This document shows, piece after piece, positions 33,773-43,181 of a stretch of DNA of 64,000 nt. The DNA is from Chryseobacterium sp. OV279 (lineage in GTDB: Bacteria; Bacteroidota; Bacteroidia; Flavobacteriales; Weeksellaceae). Each line of letters starts with the position of its first letter. Position 1 is the stretch's first letter. A program made the translations under genes and the position numbers. The notes under the pieces are model-generated. The model made no database searches. It had not been told where the DNA came from and worked only from the letters and a program-made list of their open reading frames with translations. The DNA is taken from NCBI RefSeq assembly GCF_900128945.1, contig NZ_FQUD01000002.1:99175-163174 (forward strand), in the 5' to 3' direction.

Positions 33773-35098
33773 ATGTCCGGAAACATTCTGATCATCGATG
33801 ATGAGATCAAGCTCCTGAAATTACTGGGGATGATTCTTTCCCAAGAAAATTTTAACGTCAAAGAAGCTTCTACAGCACGTTCTGCGATGACCATGCTCGA
33901 GCAGCATGAATTTGATGTCGTTTTATGTGATGTCCGTCTTCCTGATGCTTTCGGGGTAGAACTGGTACGGTCCATCAAAACCAAATATCCACACCTCGAA
34001 ATTATTCTGATGACTGCCTTCGGAAATATTACCGATGCTGTTCAGGCCATGAAAAACGGGGCGTATGACTATCTGGTAAAAGGTGATGATAACGAGAAAA
34101 TTATTCCGCTGGTGTATAAAGCTTTGGAAAAAGTAAAAGACAATCGCTCTAAAATTGGTCAGAAAACCACCATATCAAAAGGATTCGGACAGATCATTGG
34201 AACTTCTCCTCTGATCCTTCAGTCTAAAAAACTGGCTGAAAAAGTAGCTTTAACGGATGCTGCTGTTCTTCTGACCGGAGAAACAGGAACCGGAAAAGAG
34301 GTTTTTGCCAATGCTATCCATGACGGAAGCGACAGAAAGAAAAATAATTTTGTAGCCATCAACTGTTCAGCATTCAGCAAAGAAATACTGGAAAGCGAAC
34401 TTTTCGGACACAAACAAGGTGCATTTACCGGTGCAGTAAAAGATAAGAAAGGTCTGATAGAAGAAGCCAACGGAGGAACCTTATTTTTAGACGAAATAGG
34501 AGAGATGCCCATTGAGCTTCAGGCCAAACTGTTGCGTGTTCTCGAAACCGGAGAATTCATCAAAATGGGCGAGACCAAAGTGTCCCGATCAGATTTCAGA
34601 CTGATTGCTGCGACCAACAGAGATCTGGAAGACGAAATCAGACAGGGCCATTTCCGCGAAGATCTCTACTTCCGACTGAATGTTTTTGAGATCCACCTTC
34701 CGCCATTACGTGAAAGAAAAGAAGATCTGAAACTACTGGCTAAAAACTTCATCGATATTTTCTCCCGTAAACTTCACCTTTCAAACCTTCAGGTGAACCC
34801 TGATTACTATAAAACCCTTGAAAAAAACGACTGGAAAGGAAATATCCGCGAGCTTAGAAACGCCGTAGAAAGAAGCCTTATTCTGATGGAAGACAACATC
34901 CTCGATGCGGAAAGTTTACCCCATTATTCAGATAAAATCGTTCCTGAAAGCGACTCATTAAGCATGAGATCCCTTGAAAAAATTCATATCCAAAAAGTCC
35001 TTCAATACACAAAGGGCAATAAAGCCGAAGCCGCCAGACTGCTGGAAATCGGTATTGCGACACTGTATCGTAAGCTGGAGGAGTATGGATGGAGATAA
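33773..35098 (+). CDS. NtrC-family sigma-54-dependent response regulator, probable kdp regulator
   Basis: This 441-residue protein starts at ATG 33773 (MSGNILIIDDE); an upstream TTG lies too close to the promoter region. The receiver domain (about 1-120) has the acidic pair DD and phospho-acceptor Asp in VVLCDVRLPDAFG. The AAA+ domain (about 150-375) has Walker A GETGTGKE, the sigma-54-contacting GAFTGA loop (in HKQGAFTGAVKDK) and Walker B GGTLFLDEIGEM. A Fis-type helix-turn-helix ends it (KAEAARLLEIGIATLYRKLEE). It lies just before kdpF-A-B-C and a histidine kinase, so a role in potassium-limitation control is likely but inferred. Confidence 0.88.
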   Translation: MSGNILIIDDEIKLLKLLGMILSQENFNVKEASTARSAMTMLEQHEFDVVLCDVRLPDAFGVELVRSIKTKYPHLEIILMTAFGNITDAVQAMKNGAYDYLVKGDDNEKIIPLVYKALEKVKDNRSKIGQKTTISKGFGQIIGTSPLILQSKKLAEKVALTDAAVLLTGETGTGKEVFANAIHDGSDRKKNNFVAINCSAFSKEILESELFGHKQGAFTGAVKDKKGLIEEANGGTLFLDEIGEMPIELQAKLLRVLETGEFIKMGETKVSRSDFRLIAATNRDLEDEIRQGHFREDLYFRLNVFEIHLPPLRERKEDLKLLAKNFIDIFSRKLHLSNLQVNPDYYKTLEKNDWKGNIRELRNAVERSLILMEDNILDAESLPHYSDKIVPESDSLSMRSLEKIHIQKVLQYTKGNKAEAARLLEIGIATLYRKLEEYGWR

Positions 35099-35099
35099 A

Positions 35100-35385
35100 T
35101 GAGTTGAAGAGTTTTAGCGTCGGAGAGTAAGAGAGTTATAAATTATGAGTTATTAGTTTCGGGGTGTAAGTTCCGATGAATAGACGACAAATATCTGGTT
35201 GCTGAGGTTCCCGAAGCCACCAGTGGTAATGTCTGAAATCTGAAATCTGACATCTAAAGTCTTTTTTCTTGGCTCTTGCTTCTTGAATCTACCAACTCAC
35301 CATTCCCTTGCGAAACAAAATTCCCCATTGACAGTTTCCCCTCTAACATCTAACCTCTAGTTTCTAACTTCTAATCCTTATCATT
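35100..35385 (-). repeat. Composite intergenic repeat, copy 4
   Basis: The modules are ACGACAAATATCTGG, a GGTTGCT/AGCCACC hairpin (about 35195-35222), GTCTGAAATCTGAAATCTGA, CTTGGCTCTTGCTTCTTGAA and CCCTTGCGAAACAAAATTCC. Order and orientation match copy 3. Confidence 0.65.
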
Positions 35386-35395
35386 TCAATAAACG

Positions 35396-35425
35396 AGCCT
35401 ATCAAAATGATAGGCTTTCGTGTTT
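35396..35425 (+). terminator. Hairpin terminator after the response regulator
   Basis: AGCCTATCA and TGATAGGCT form a perfect 9-bp stem with an AAA loop, followed by TTCGTGTTTT. It lies after the repeat and separates the regulator from the kdp structural operon. Confidence 0.65.
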
Positions 35426-35493
35426 TGGTAAGGTTGAGTTATTTAATCTAATGTGCTGATTGTTAGTTTTTTATGAGTTTTATTTCCAAAGTG

Positions 35494-35507
35494 GGCCTTC
35501 TTTTGGC
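35494..35507 (+). promoter_or_regulatory. Possible sigma-54 (-24/-12) promoter of the kdp operon
   Basis: GG at 35494-35495 and GC at 35506-35507 are 10 bp apart in GGGCC-TTCTTT-TGGC, one mismatch per half from the TGGCA/TTGC consensus. A start about 11 bp later would leave a leader of about 20 nt before the ATG at 35537. Support is contextual: an NtrC-type activator gene lies immediately upstream. Confidence 0.35.
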
Positions 35508-35536
35508 CTATAGGACAAGAATAAAATATTTTAAAA

Positions 35537-35644
35537 ATGACAATTTCAAGAAAAACGTTCAAAAAACGTGAGCACGCAGGCTTCAGTCTGCTGATGGTAT
35601 CGTACGTACTGATGACTCTATTAACCTTAATAATAACGATATGA
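35537..35644 (+). CDS. Small one-helix membrane peptide at the head of the kdp operon (orf1)
   Basis: This 35-residue peptide has a basic N-terminus (MTISRKTFKKREHAGF) followed by one hydrophobic helix (SLLMVSYVLMTLLTLIITI). Its stop overlaps the next ATG in an ATGA arrangement (35641-35644), strong evidence that the pair is translated as a unit. It is far too short for default gene calling. A role in assembling or regulating the Kdp complex, like KdpF, is possible. No known family is recognised. Confidence 0.5.
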   Translation: MTISRKTFKKREHAGFSLLMVSYVLMTLLTLIITI

Positions 35645-35724
35645 TGCTGATAAGTTTGATCCTGCTTTTTGCAGTGATGTTCTGGCTTCTCTATAAATCC
35701 GTTGAATTTTTTGATAAAATATAA
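35641..35724 (+). CDS. Small one-helix membrane peptide in the kdp operon (orf2)
   Basis: This 27-residue peptide (MMLISLILLFAVMFWLLYKS, then an acidic VEFFDKI tail) starts inside the stop codon of orf1 and ends 4 bp before kdpF. It is a single membrane span with a short cytoplasmic end, similar in size to KdpF but different in sequence. It could be a second KdpF-like stabilising peptide. Coding is supported only by the 4-bp overlap, the hydrophobic pattern and tight packing. Confidence 0.5.
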   Translation: MMLISLILLFAVMFWLLYKSVEFFDKI

Positions 35725-35728
35725 AACT

Positions 35729-35806
35729 ATGTGGAGTTTATTTTTCCTTTCAATTCTGGCCTTTGTGTACATCTGCTACGTTTTGCTGAAACCTGAAAAA
35801 TTTTAA
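35729..35806 (+). CDS. kdpF: Potassium-transporting ATPase small subunit KdpF
   Basis: This 25-residue peptide is one membrane helix ending YVLLKPEKF; the LLxPExF end is the hallmark of KdpF. KdpF sits at the KdpA periphery and stabilises the KdpFABC complex. It starts 4 bp after orf2 and ends 6 bp before kdpA, as in other kdpFABC operons. Confidence 0.85.
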   Translation: MWSLFFLSILAFVYICYVLLKPEKF

Positions 35807-35812
35807 CCGGTC

Positions 35813-37507
35813 ATGAATACAGAAATTTTAGGCGTTATTGCCATGTTTGTGATCACATTAGTCATTGGGATATTTCTTGGAAAATACATTGCTAATGTGT
35901 ACGGGTACAAAAAGACCTTTTTAGATCCTGTTTTTGAACCTTTTGAAAAAATAATTTATAAAATATCGGGAATCAACCCGGCCCGTCAGATGACCTGGAA
36001 ACAGAATATGTATGCCATGCTGACGATCAATCTGGTCTGGTTTATTATTGGATTCCTGATCCTGCTGACCCAGGCGTGGCTTCCTTTAAATCCTGACGGA
36101 AACCCGAATATGTCCCCTGATCTTGCTTTTAATACTGCTATTTCCTTCTTGGTGAACTGTAACCTTCAGCATTATTCAGGAGAAACGGGAGTAAGTTATT
36201 TAAGTCAGCTTTATCTGATGTTCCTGCAGTTTGTAACCGCAGCTACCGGAATGGCGGCTATGGCTGTTCTTTTCAAAGCTTTTAAAGATAAAACAACTAC
36301 AGAATTAGGGAATTTCTATGATTTCTTTACTAAATCTGTGGTCAGAATACTCGTTCCGATCAGTATCCTTGTTGCGCTGATCCTTTCTGCTAACGGAAGT
36401 CCTATGACTTTCGAAGGGAAAGATCATATAACAACGCTGGAAGGACAGAAAGTGGATGTTTCCAGAGGTCCTGCAGCTGCTTTTGTAGCGATCAAGCATT
36501 TGGGAACGAATGGAGGAGGCTTCTTCGGAGCTAACTCAGCGCATCCGCTCGAAAATCCTAATTATGTAACGAATATGACCGAGATGGTCACTCAGATGAT
36601 CATTCCTTTTGCATTGGTTTTTGCGTTAGGATTCTACCTGAAAAAAAGAAAACTGTCATGGGTAATTTTTACCGTAATGACGGTCGGTTTTCTGGCGCTT
36701 GCCGTTCCGAATATCGTCAATGAAACCAACGGCAATCCTCTGATTACAGAAATGGGTACTGACAACAGCCTAGGGGCTATGGAAGGTAAGGAAATCCGTT
36801 TCGGAAGTGCATCTTCAGGATATTGGAGTATTGCAACGACGGTGATCTCAACAGGGTCTGTTAATGCCATGCACGACAGCACAATGCCGCTTTCAGGTAT
36901 GAACGAGCTGCTGGCCATGATGATCAACTGTTTCTACGGAGGCTGCGGGGTCGGAATTCTGAATTATTTCATCTTTATCATCCTTGCTGTATTCATCAGT
37001 GGTTTGATGGTAGGAAGGACGCCGGAATTCATGGGTAAGAAGATTGAAGCCAAAGAGATGAAAATCGCCATGATTGCAGCTTTGTTCCATCCGTTCTTAA
37101 TCCTTGTAGGAACAGCATTAACCGCTTATTTGCCTGAATTTGGTGCCAAAACATTGAATAATCCAGGGTTCCACGGGTTCAGTGAAATGCTGTACGAGTT
37201 TACTTCTTCTTCTGCAAACAACGGTTCCGGATTTGAAGGTCTTGGTGACAATACCCCATGGTGGAATATCTCAACAGGAATCGTATTGCTGTTATCCAGA
37301 TTTATTCCGATCATCGGACCGATAGCGATTGCAGGATTATTGGCACAGAAAAAATTCATCCCGGAAAGTTCAGGAACTCTGAAAACGGATACGGCTACTT
37401 TCGGCTTTATGACGCTGGCGGTGATCCTTCTTATTGCGGCGTTGTCTTTCTTCCCGGCCCTTACATTAGGACCTATTGCAGAACAGATCCAGTATTTCTC
37501 TAAATAA
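35813..37507 (+). CDS. kdpA: High-affinity K+ transporter subunit KdpA
   Basis: This 564-residue inner-membrane subunit selects and conducts K+ in the KdpFABC pump. About ten membrane helices are predicted. The pore signatures are intact: NCNLQHYSGETG (first P-loop region), KHLGTNGGGFFGANSAHP, GGCGVG after MINCFYG, and SSSANNGSGFEGLGDN. The length matches family members. It is followed by a 170-bp gap before the chosen kdpB start with no terminator, so kdpFABC is probably one transcript. Confidence 0.97.
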   Translation: MNTEILGVIAMFVITLVIGIFLGKYIANVYGYKKTFLDPVFEPFEKIIYKISGINPARQMTWKQNMYAMLTINLVWFIIGFLILLTQAWLPLNPDGNPNMSPDLAFNTAISFLVNCNLQHYSGETGVSYLSQLYLMFLQFVTAATGMAAMAVLFKAFKDKTTTELGNFYDFFTKSVVRILVPISILVALILSANGSPMTFEGKDHITTLEGQKVDVSRGPAAAFVAIKHLGTNGGGFFGANSAHPLENPNYVTNMTEMVTQMIIPFALVFALGFYLKKRKLSWVIFTVMTVGFLALAVPNIVNETNGNPLITEMGTDNSLGAMEGKEIRFGSASSGYWSIATTVISTGSVNAMHDSTMPLSGMNELLAMMINCFYGGCGVGILNYFIFIILAVFISGLMVGRTPEFMGKKIEAKEMKIAMIAALFHPFLILVGTALTAYLPEFGAKTLNNPGFHGFSEMLYEFTSSSANNGSGFEGLGDNTPWWNISTGIVLLLSRFIPIIGPIAIAGLLAQKKFIPESSGTLKTDTATFGFMTLAVILLIAALSFFPALTLGPIAEQIQYFSK

Positions 37508-37678
37508 ACATTAAAAATTAAAATCAATAGTCAACCATTAGGAAGATTGAAATATCAGGGAACCAGTCTAAACTCATCGAAACATTCACCTGAATATATT
37601 ATCCATTTTCAATCCTTTTTGTTTTAATCTGTCTTAATGGTTACCGTTGATTTACAATTATATAACTCTTTCAAAAAA

Positions 37679-39718
37679 ATGAAAAATCAATCACAGACAT
37701 TGTTTCAAAAAGATTTGGTGAACGAAGCGATCAAACAGTCCTTCGTCAAACTGAATCCGAAAATCATGTTTAAAAATCCCGTGATGTTCCTGGTAGAGGT
37801 CGGAACTGTTGTGATGTTCATCGTAAGTCTTTTCAGCCTTACAGGAGACAAATCACAGGGAAGCTTTGCTTATAACTTTACCGTATTCATTATCTTATTT
37901 TTCACCGTTCTTTTCGCCAATTTTGCAGAAGCTATTGCAGAAGCAAGAGGAAAGGCACAGGCGGATACGCTTAGAAAAACACGTGAAGAAACTCCTGCTA
38001 AAGTAGTTTTGGAGAACAAACCGGGATTTCAGGTAGAAACTGTTCTGAGAATGTCTGCCGAAATGAAGCTTGGCGATATCTTTCTTTGCGAAACAGGAGA
38101 TCAGATCCCGATGGACGGAGAAATCATCGAAGGACTTGCTACCATTGATGAATCTGCCATTACCGGAGAAAGTGCACCTGTTATCCGTGAATCCGGAGGA
38201 GATAAAAGCTCTGTAACCGGTGGAACAAAGGTTCTTTCGGACAGAATAAAAGTAAAAGTGACCACCAAACCGGGAGAGTCTTTTTTAGATAAAATGATTG
38301 CCCTTGTAGAAGGAGCATCAAGACAGAAAACACCTAATGAAATTGCATTAACTATACTTTTGGCAGGATTTACCCTGACCTTTATTATCGTAACACTCAC
38401 TTTAAAACCTTTTGCAGACTATGCGCAGACTCCCATTACTATTGCGGCATTTATCTCACTTTTCGTTTGTTTGATTCCCACAACCATTGGAGGTCTGCTT
38501 TCTGCAATCGGAATCGCCGGAATGGACAGAGCCCTGAGAGCTAACGTAATTACCAAGAGTGGTAAAGCAGTGGAAACTGCCGGAGACATCGATGTACTGC
38601 TTCTTGATAAAACGGGAACCATCACCATCGGAAACCGTAAGGCGACGGAATTTCACCCTGCAGATGGAATCAGACTACCGGATTTCATTAAAGCTTCTGC
38701 GCTAAGTTCAGTAGCGGATGAAACACCGGAAGGAAAATCCATTATAGAACTAAGCCAGCTGAAATCAGAAGACCTTCTTGTTCCCAACCCTGTCTATATA
38801 GATTTCTCAGCGGAAACAAGAACCTCAGGAATTGATTTTGAAGACACAAGGATTAGAAAAGGAGCTTATGACACGATAAAAAAACTGACTGAAAAAGCCG
38901 GGAACATCTTCCCGAAAGAAACCCAGGATGCCGTTACCAAAATTTCCGAAAACGGAGGAACGCCTCTTGTGGTAAGCGTTAATGAAAAAGTCTGGGGTGT
39001 TATCGAACTTCAGGATATCATTAAAACAGGAATTCAGGAACGTTTCCAGAGACTGAGAAAAATGGGGGTAAAAACGGTAATGGTAACTGGCGATAATCCT
39101 CTGACTGCAAAATTCATTGCTGAAAAAGCAGGTGTAGATGATTTCATTGCTGAAGCCAAGCCCGAAGACAAAATGAACTACATCAAAAAAGAACAGCAGG
39201 AAGGAAAGCTGGTCGCCATGATGGGAGACGGAACGAATGATGCGCCGGCACTGGCTCAGGCCGATGTAGGAGTAGCGATGAACAGCGGGACACAGGCTGC
39301 AAAAGAAGCCGGTAATATGGTGGACCTTGACAATGACCCGACAAAGCTGATCGAGATCGTAGAGATCGGAAAACAGTTACTGATGACCCGTGGAACACTG
39401 ACGACTTTCAGTATTGCGAATGACGTAGCTAAATATTTTGCCATTATTCCGGCATTGTTTATCACTTTCATTCCTTCCCTTCAGAAGTTGAATATTATGA
39501 ATCTTCACAGCCCGGAAACAGCGATATTATCAGCCGTTATTTTCAATGCCGTGATCATTCCTTTCCTTATTCCGTTAGCATTAAAAGGCGTTGCTTATAA
39601 GCCGATTGGTGCGAGTGCGCTCCTGAGAAGAAACCTTTTAATCTACGGTTTGGGTGGTGTTATTGTTCCGTTTATCGGGATTAAAATCATCGATTTAGTG
39701 ATCAGTTTATTCTATTAA
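37679..39718 (+). CDS. kdpB: K+-transporting P-type ATPase subunit KdpB
   Basis: This 679-residue P-type ATPase drives K+ uptake. The second in-frame ATG (37679, [13 protein letters not shown]) is preferred over 37637 because it gives the usual length and places the phosphorylated Asp at 310 (DKTGT). The actuator motif is TGES (in AITGESAPV), the hinge and P-domain motif is [10 protein letters not shown], and [19 protein letters not shown] is intact. The serine of TGES, whose phosphorylation inhibits E. coli KdpB, corresponds to the Ser here, so the same brake may operate. Confidence 0.96.
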   Translation: MKNQSQTLFQKDLVNEAIKQSFVKLNPKIMFKNPVMFLVEVGTVVMFIVSLFSLTGDKSQGSFAYNFTVFIILFFTVLFANFAEAIAEARGKAQADTLRKTREETPAKVVLENKPGFQVETVLRMSAEMKLGDIFLCETGDQIPMDGEIIEGLATIDESAITGESAPVIRESGGDKSSVTGGTKVLSDRIKVKVTTKPGESFLDKMIALVEGASRQKTPNEIALTILLAGFTLTFIIVTLTLKPFADYAQTPITIAAFISLFVCLIPTTIGGLLSAIGIAGMDRALRANVITKSGKAVETAGDIDVLLLDKTGTITIGNRKATEFHPADGIRLPDFIKASALSSVADETPEGKSIIELSQLKSEDLLVPNPVYIDFSAETRTSGIDFEDTRIRKGAYDTIKKLTEKAGNIFPKETQDAVTKISENGGTPLVVSVNEKVWGVIELQDIIKTGIQERFQRLRKMGVKTVMVTGDNPLTAKFIAEKAGVDDFIAEAKPEDKMNYIKKEQQEGKLVAMMGDGTNDAPALAQADVGVAMNSGTQAAKEAGNMVDLDNDPTKLIEIVEIGKQLLMTRGTLTTFSIANDVAKYFAIIPALFITFIPSLQKLNIMNLHSPETAILSAVIFNAVIIPFLIPLALKGVAYKPIGASALLRRNLLIYGLGGVIVPFIGIKIIDLVISLFY

Positions 39719-39728
39719 AATTTAAAAA

Positions 39729-40286
39729 ATGAAAAATCATATTGTTGCAGCATTCAGACTGACTATTGTAATGCTGGCTGTCATAGGAATTTATCTGCTT
39801 ATCGTGTATGGAGGCTCCAAAATATTGCCTACGAAAGGAAATGCAGAGATCATCACTCAAAACGGACAGAAATTCTACGCCAATATCGGGCAGGAATTTA
39901 AATCAGAAAAATATTTCCACGGACGTCCTTCAGCTGTTGATTATAATGCAGCGGGAAGTGCCGGAAGTAATAAAGGACCGAGTAATGAAGAATACCTGCA
40001 GACTGTACAGAAAAGAATAGATACCTTAAAGATGACGCATCCGGGAATGGAAAATACAAAAGTTCCTGTAGAGCTGGTTACTGCCAGTGGAAGCGGCCTG
40101 GATCCGGATATTTCTGAAGAAGGCGCTTTGTATCAGGTAAAGAAAATTGCAGAAGTCAGAAATCTTTCTGAAGAAAAAGTAAGAGATTTAGTGAAAAATC
40201 AAACAGAAAAACCGTTTTTAGGACTTTTAGGTCCGTCAAAAGTAAATGTACTGAAGCTTAATATCGCTTTGGATCAATTAAAATAA
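39729..40286 (+). CDS. kdpC: K+-transporting ATPase subunit KdpC
   Basis: This 185-residue protein has one N-terminal membrane helix (about 9-30) and a periplasmic domain. Family motifs include KYFHGRPSAVDYNAAGSAGSN (in part), VTASGSGLDPDISEEGALYQ (about 119-138) and a C-terminal NVLKLNIALD. KdpC stabilises nucleotide binding or pump assembly. It starts 10 bp after kdpB and is followed 13 bp later by the porin gene. Confidence 0.95.
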   Translation: MKNHIVAAFRLTIVMLAVIGIYLLIVYGGSKILPTKGNAEIITQNGQKFYANIGQEFKSEKYFHGRPSAVDYNAAGSAGSNKGPSNEEYLQTVQKRIDTLKMTHPGMENTKVPVELVTASGSGLDPDISEEGALYQVKKIAEVRNLSEEKVRDLVKNQTEKPFLGLLGPSKVNVLKLNIALDQLK

Positions 40287-40299
40287 TCCAGCTATCACC

Positions 40300-41388
40300 G
40301 TGAAAAAATATATCATTACCAGTGCCGTATTATTCGGGATCTTTTTCCCAAAAGCACAATCATCAGATTCATTAAAAACAGAAAATAAAGTGACTTTTTC
40401 TGCCTATGCAGAACTTTTCTACACTTATGATTTTAATGAACCTGCCAATCATCTCCGTCAGAATTTTTTATACTCCTACAACAGACATAATGAGCTCAAT
40501 CTGAATTTAGGATTGGTAAAAGCCAATTATCAGAGTGAAAATCTCCGCGCCAATGTAGCTTTAATGGCCGGAACCTATGCGCAGGATAATATGGCTGCCG
40601 AGCAGAATGCATTGCGTTATGTCAACGAAGCGAATATCGGGATCAAGATTTCGAAAACCAAAAACCTGTGGATCGATGCAGGGATTATGCCTTCCCACAT
40701 CGGCTGGGAAAGTGCCATAGGAAAAGATAACGTGAATCTGACCAGAAGTTTTGCCGCTGAAAATTCACCGTATTTCGAAACAGGAGCAAAGGTTTCTTAC
40801 ACGTCAGACAACGGAAAATGGTTTTTAAGCGGATTGGTGCTCAATGGCTGGCAGCGGATTGCAAAGCCGGAAGGAAACCAGACGATTTCTTTCGGGCATC
40901 AGGTGACGTACAAACCGACAGAAAAAATTACGCTGAACAGCAGTTCATTCATCGGAAACGACAAATCGAAAGCTGAAAAAAGGATGCGGTATTTCCATGA
41001 TCTTTACGGAAATTTTCAGCTGACAGACCGATTCTCAGCGTTGCTAGGGTTCGATATTGGGGCAGAACAGAAAGAGAAAGGAAGCAGTAATTATAATATC
41101 TGGTACACTCCAAATATATTAATGAAATACCAGTTAGACAACAAATGGGCCTTGGCAGGACGGGTTGAATATTACAATGATAAAAACGGCGTCATCATCA
41201 GCACCAAACCGCCTAATGGTTTCCAAACCTTCGGATATTCCCTGAATGTGGATTATGCAATATTGAAGAACGTGGTTTTCCGGACAGAAGCGAGAGGATT
41301 TACTTCTAAAGATGCCATTTTCGTGAAGAATGGTGAGATGAAGCAGGGAAATTTCTTTATCACAACAAGTTTGGCTGCCTGGTTTTAG
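40300..41388 (+). CDS. Outer-membrane beta-barrel porin of the kdp operon
   Basis: This 362-residue protein starts at GTG 40300, which gives a signal peptide (MKKYIITSAVLFGIFFPKAQ). The mature part alternates amphipathic strands and ends in the aromatic ITTSLAAWF typical of outer-membrane barrels. It resembles the OmpL-like putative beta-barrel porin family found next to kdp genes in Bacteroidetes. Being 13 bp after kdpC, it probably lets K+ cross the outer membrane when the pump is induced. Confidence 0.8.
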   Translation: MKKYIITSAVLFGIFFPKAQSSDSLKTENKVTFSAYAELFYTYDFNEPANHLRQNFLYSYNRHNELNLNLGLVKANYQSENLRANVALMAGTYAQDNMAAEQNALRYVNEANIGIKISKTKNLWIDAGIMPSHIGWESAIGKDNVNLTRSFAAENSPYFETGAKVSYTSDNGKWFLSGLVLNGWQRIAKPEGNQTISFGHQVTYKPTEKITLNSSSFIGNDKSKAEKRMRYFHDLYGNFQLTDRFSALLGFDIGAEQKEKGSSNYNIWYTPNILMKYQLDNKWALAGRVEYYNDKNGVIISTKPPNGFQTFGYSLNVDYAILKNVVFRTEARGFTSKDAIFVKNGEMKQGNFFITTSLAAWF

Positions 41389-41400
41389 AAAGTGAAAAAT

Positions 41401-41880
41401 AATTAACCACAAAAGTCACAAAAGCTTTTAACACTTAAGTTATTTGAAGTTTAAATGCTTTGTGAAAGGAAGATCACATAAGTTTTTCAAAAATCAAAGA
41501 TTTTAAACAAGGTTGAAATAAAATTGGATAAAACGCAAAGGCGCAAAGATTTATTTAAATGCGTTTTTAAGGCGCAAGAAAATCTGAGATTTTCAGCTAG
41601 GGTGATGACGAGATTGCTTCGTCGCTGTGCTCCTCGCAATGACAGCGGTATTCAATTTTATCGAAGATAAAATCCTAGCGCCTTAAAACATTCGAATTAG
41701 AAAAATCTTGCGTCTTTGCGATGACCAATAAAATACCTAAACATCTGTAAAAATCCCTGTAATCTGTGGTTAAAAAACCAACCACAAAAGTCACAAAAGT
41801 CACAAAAGCTTTACAATTAAGTTATCTGAAGTTTAAATGCTTTGTGGAAAGAAGTTCACATAAGTTTTAAAAAAATCCAA
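41401..41880. repeat. Intergenic repeat block A (two direct subrepeats plus a ~330-bp element)
   Basis: The 678-bp gap after the porin has no gene. A CACAAAAGTCACAAAAGCTT unit with AGTTATNTGAAGTTTAAATG occurs twice directly (about 41404-41490 and 41779-41870). Between them a ~220-bp segment carries GCAAAGGCGCAAAGATTT, GATTGCTTCGTCGCTGTGCT and CTTGCGTCTTTGCGATGACC. The same words recur in reverse order and orientation at 60250-60590. Confidence 0.7.
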
Positions 41881-42066
41881 GATTTTTATTCTAATGATTA
41901 TCAAAATCTGTGGAATCCGTTTGATCTGTGGGAGATAAAAACATCAACAAAATAGTCAGCGAAACATTTTATACAGAATAATCGTAACTTACTTATACAT
42001 TCTAAAGTGGTGGAAAATAAACCTTTTGTACCTTTTGTGTTAAAAAAAATAAAGCAAAAAAATTCA

Positions 42067-43176
42067 ATGTCATCAGCAAAACATTTTTTAGAATTGATCC
42101 AGAAATCCAGAAAAGGAAAATTCAAGATCTATATTGGGATGAGTGCAGGCGTGGGGAAAACATTCCGTATGCTTCAGGAGGCACAGTCTCTGCTGCGTAA
42201 CGGCATTGATGTGAAAATTGGTTATGTAGAAACTCATGACCGTGAAGAAACCGTAGCCCTTACCGACGGTATTCCCGAAATACCAAGAAGATCGGTGTTC
42301 TATAAAGGTAAAAACCTGGAAGAAATGGATCTTCAGACTATTATTAATGAACATCCCGAGGTGGTTCTTGTGGATGAATTGGCGCATACCAATGTAGAAG
42401 GTTCCAAAAACAAAAAAAGATGGCAGGATGTGCTGGAAATTCTTGATAATGGGATCAATGTCATCAGTGCCATGAATATTCAGCATATTGAAAGCCTGAA
42501 TGAAGAGGTGAAAAATATTACAGGAATAGAAGTCGCTGAACGTGTTCCTGACAAAATTCTGGGTCTTGCCGATGAGGTGGTGAATATAGACCTTACTGCA
42601 GATGAACTGCTGACCCGTCTTAAAGAAGGAAAAATTTATAAAAAAGAAAAAATCCAGACCGCGCTTACCAATTTCTTTCAAAGCGGACATATCCTGCAGC
42701 TCCGGGAGCTTGCCTTAAAAGAAGTGGCTGCCCATGTAGAAAGAAAGGTAGAAACAGAGATAAAAACGGAGAATTTTAAACCCATAAAGTTTCTGGCTTG
42801 CATCAGTAGTAATGAAAAGATTGCAAAAAATATAATCAGGAAAACAGCCCGTCTGGCGAGCTATTACAACAGCCAGTGGACGGTTCTGTATGTTCAGAAG
42901 CCGTCAGAGAATCCTGAAAAAATAGCCCTCGACAAACAGCGGTATTTGATTAATAATTTTAATTTAGCACAGGAATTGGGGGCAAAGGTGGTCCGGGTAA
43001 AAGAAAGCAGCGTCCACAAAGGAATTCTGGATTATGTGATTGCCCATAATATCACCACAGTTTGCATTGGAAAACCCCACGCAGAGCTCTGGCAGCGTCT
43101 TTCCGGCTACAGCTGGATTTATACGCTGATGAACAGGCTGAATGAAAGGCAGATAGATATTATTATTTTATCTTAG
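42067..43176 (+). CDS. kdpD: Short KdpD-type sensor (KdpD ATP-binding plus Usp domains, no kinase)
   Basis: This 369-residue cytoplasmic protein starts at ATG 42067 (MSSAKHFLELIQKSRKGKFK). The KdpD N-terminal domain has Walker A GMSAGVGKTF (about 28-37), DELAHTN as the Walker B-like motif, and a long conserved region through QTALTNFFQSGH. A Usp-like domain follows (about 240-369) and ends TVCIGKPHAELWQRL. The four membrane helices and the histidine kinase of E. coli KdpD are absent; the next gene supplies a kinase. It probably senses K+ or ionic state and controls that kinase in trans. Confidence 0.88.
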   Translation: MSSAKHFLELIQKSRKGKFKIYIGMSAGVGKTFRMLQEAQSLLRNGIDVKIGYVETHDREETVALTDGIPEIPRRSVFYKGKNLEEMDLQTIINEHPEVVLVDELAHTNVEGSKNKKRWQDVLEILDNGINVISAMNIQHIESLNEEVKNITGIEVAERVPDKILGLADEVVNIDLTADELLTRLKEGKIYKKEKIQTALTNFFQSGHILQLRELALKEVAAHVERKVETEIKTENFKPIKFLACISSNEKIAKNIIRKTARLASYYNSQWTVLYVQKPSENPEKIALDKQRYLINNFNLAQELGAKVVRVKESSVHKGILDYVIAHNITTVCIGKPHAELWQRLSGYSWIYTLMNRLNERQIDIIILS

Positions 43177-43181
43177 AAGTA

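Noticed and set aside
35641..35806. The three kdp micro-ORFs as a single frameshifted gene
   Set aside because: Each has its own ATG, hydrophobic span and stop, and the last matches KdpF end to end, so separate peptides explain the sequence better.
41401..41880. CRISPR array or insertion sequence in the gap after the porin
   Set aside because: The direct repeats are only two, long and imperfect, without regular spacers; there is no transposase frame and no clean terminal inverted repeat with target duplication.
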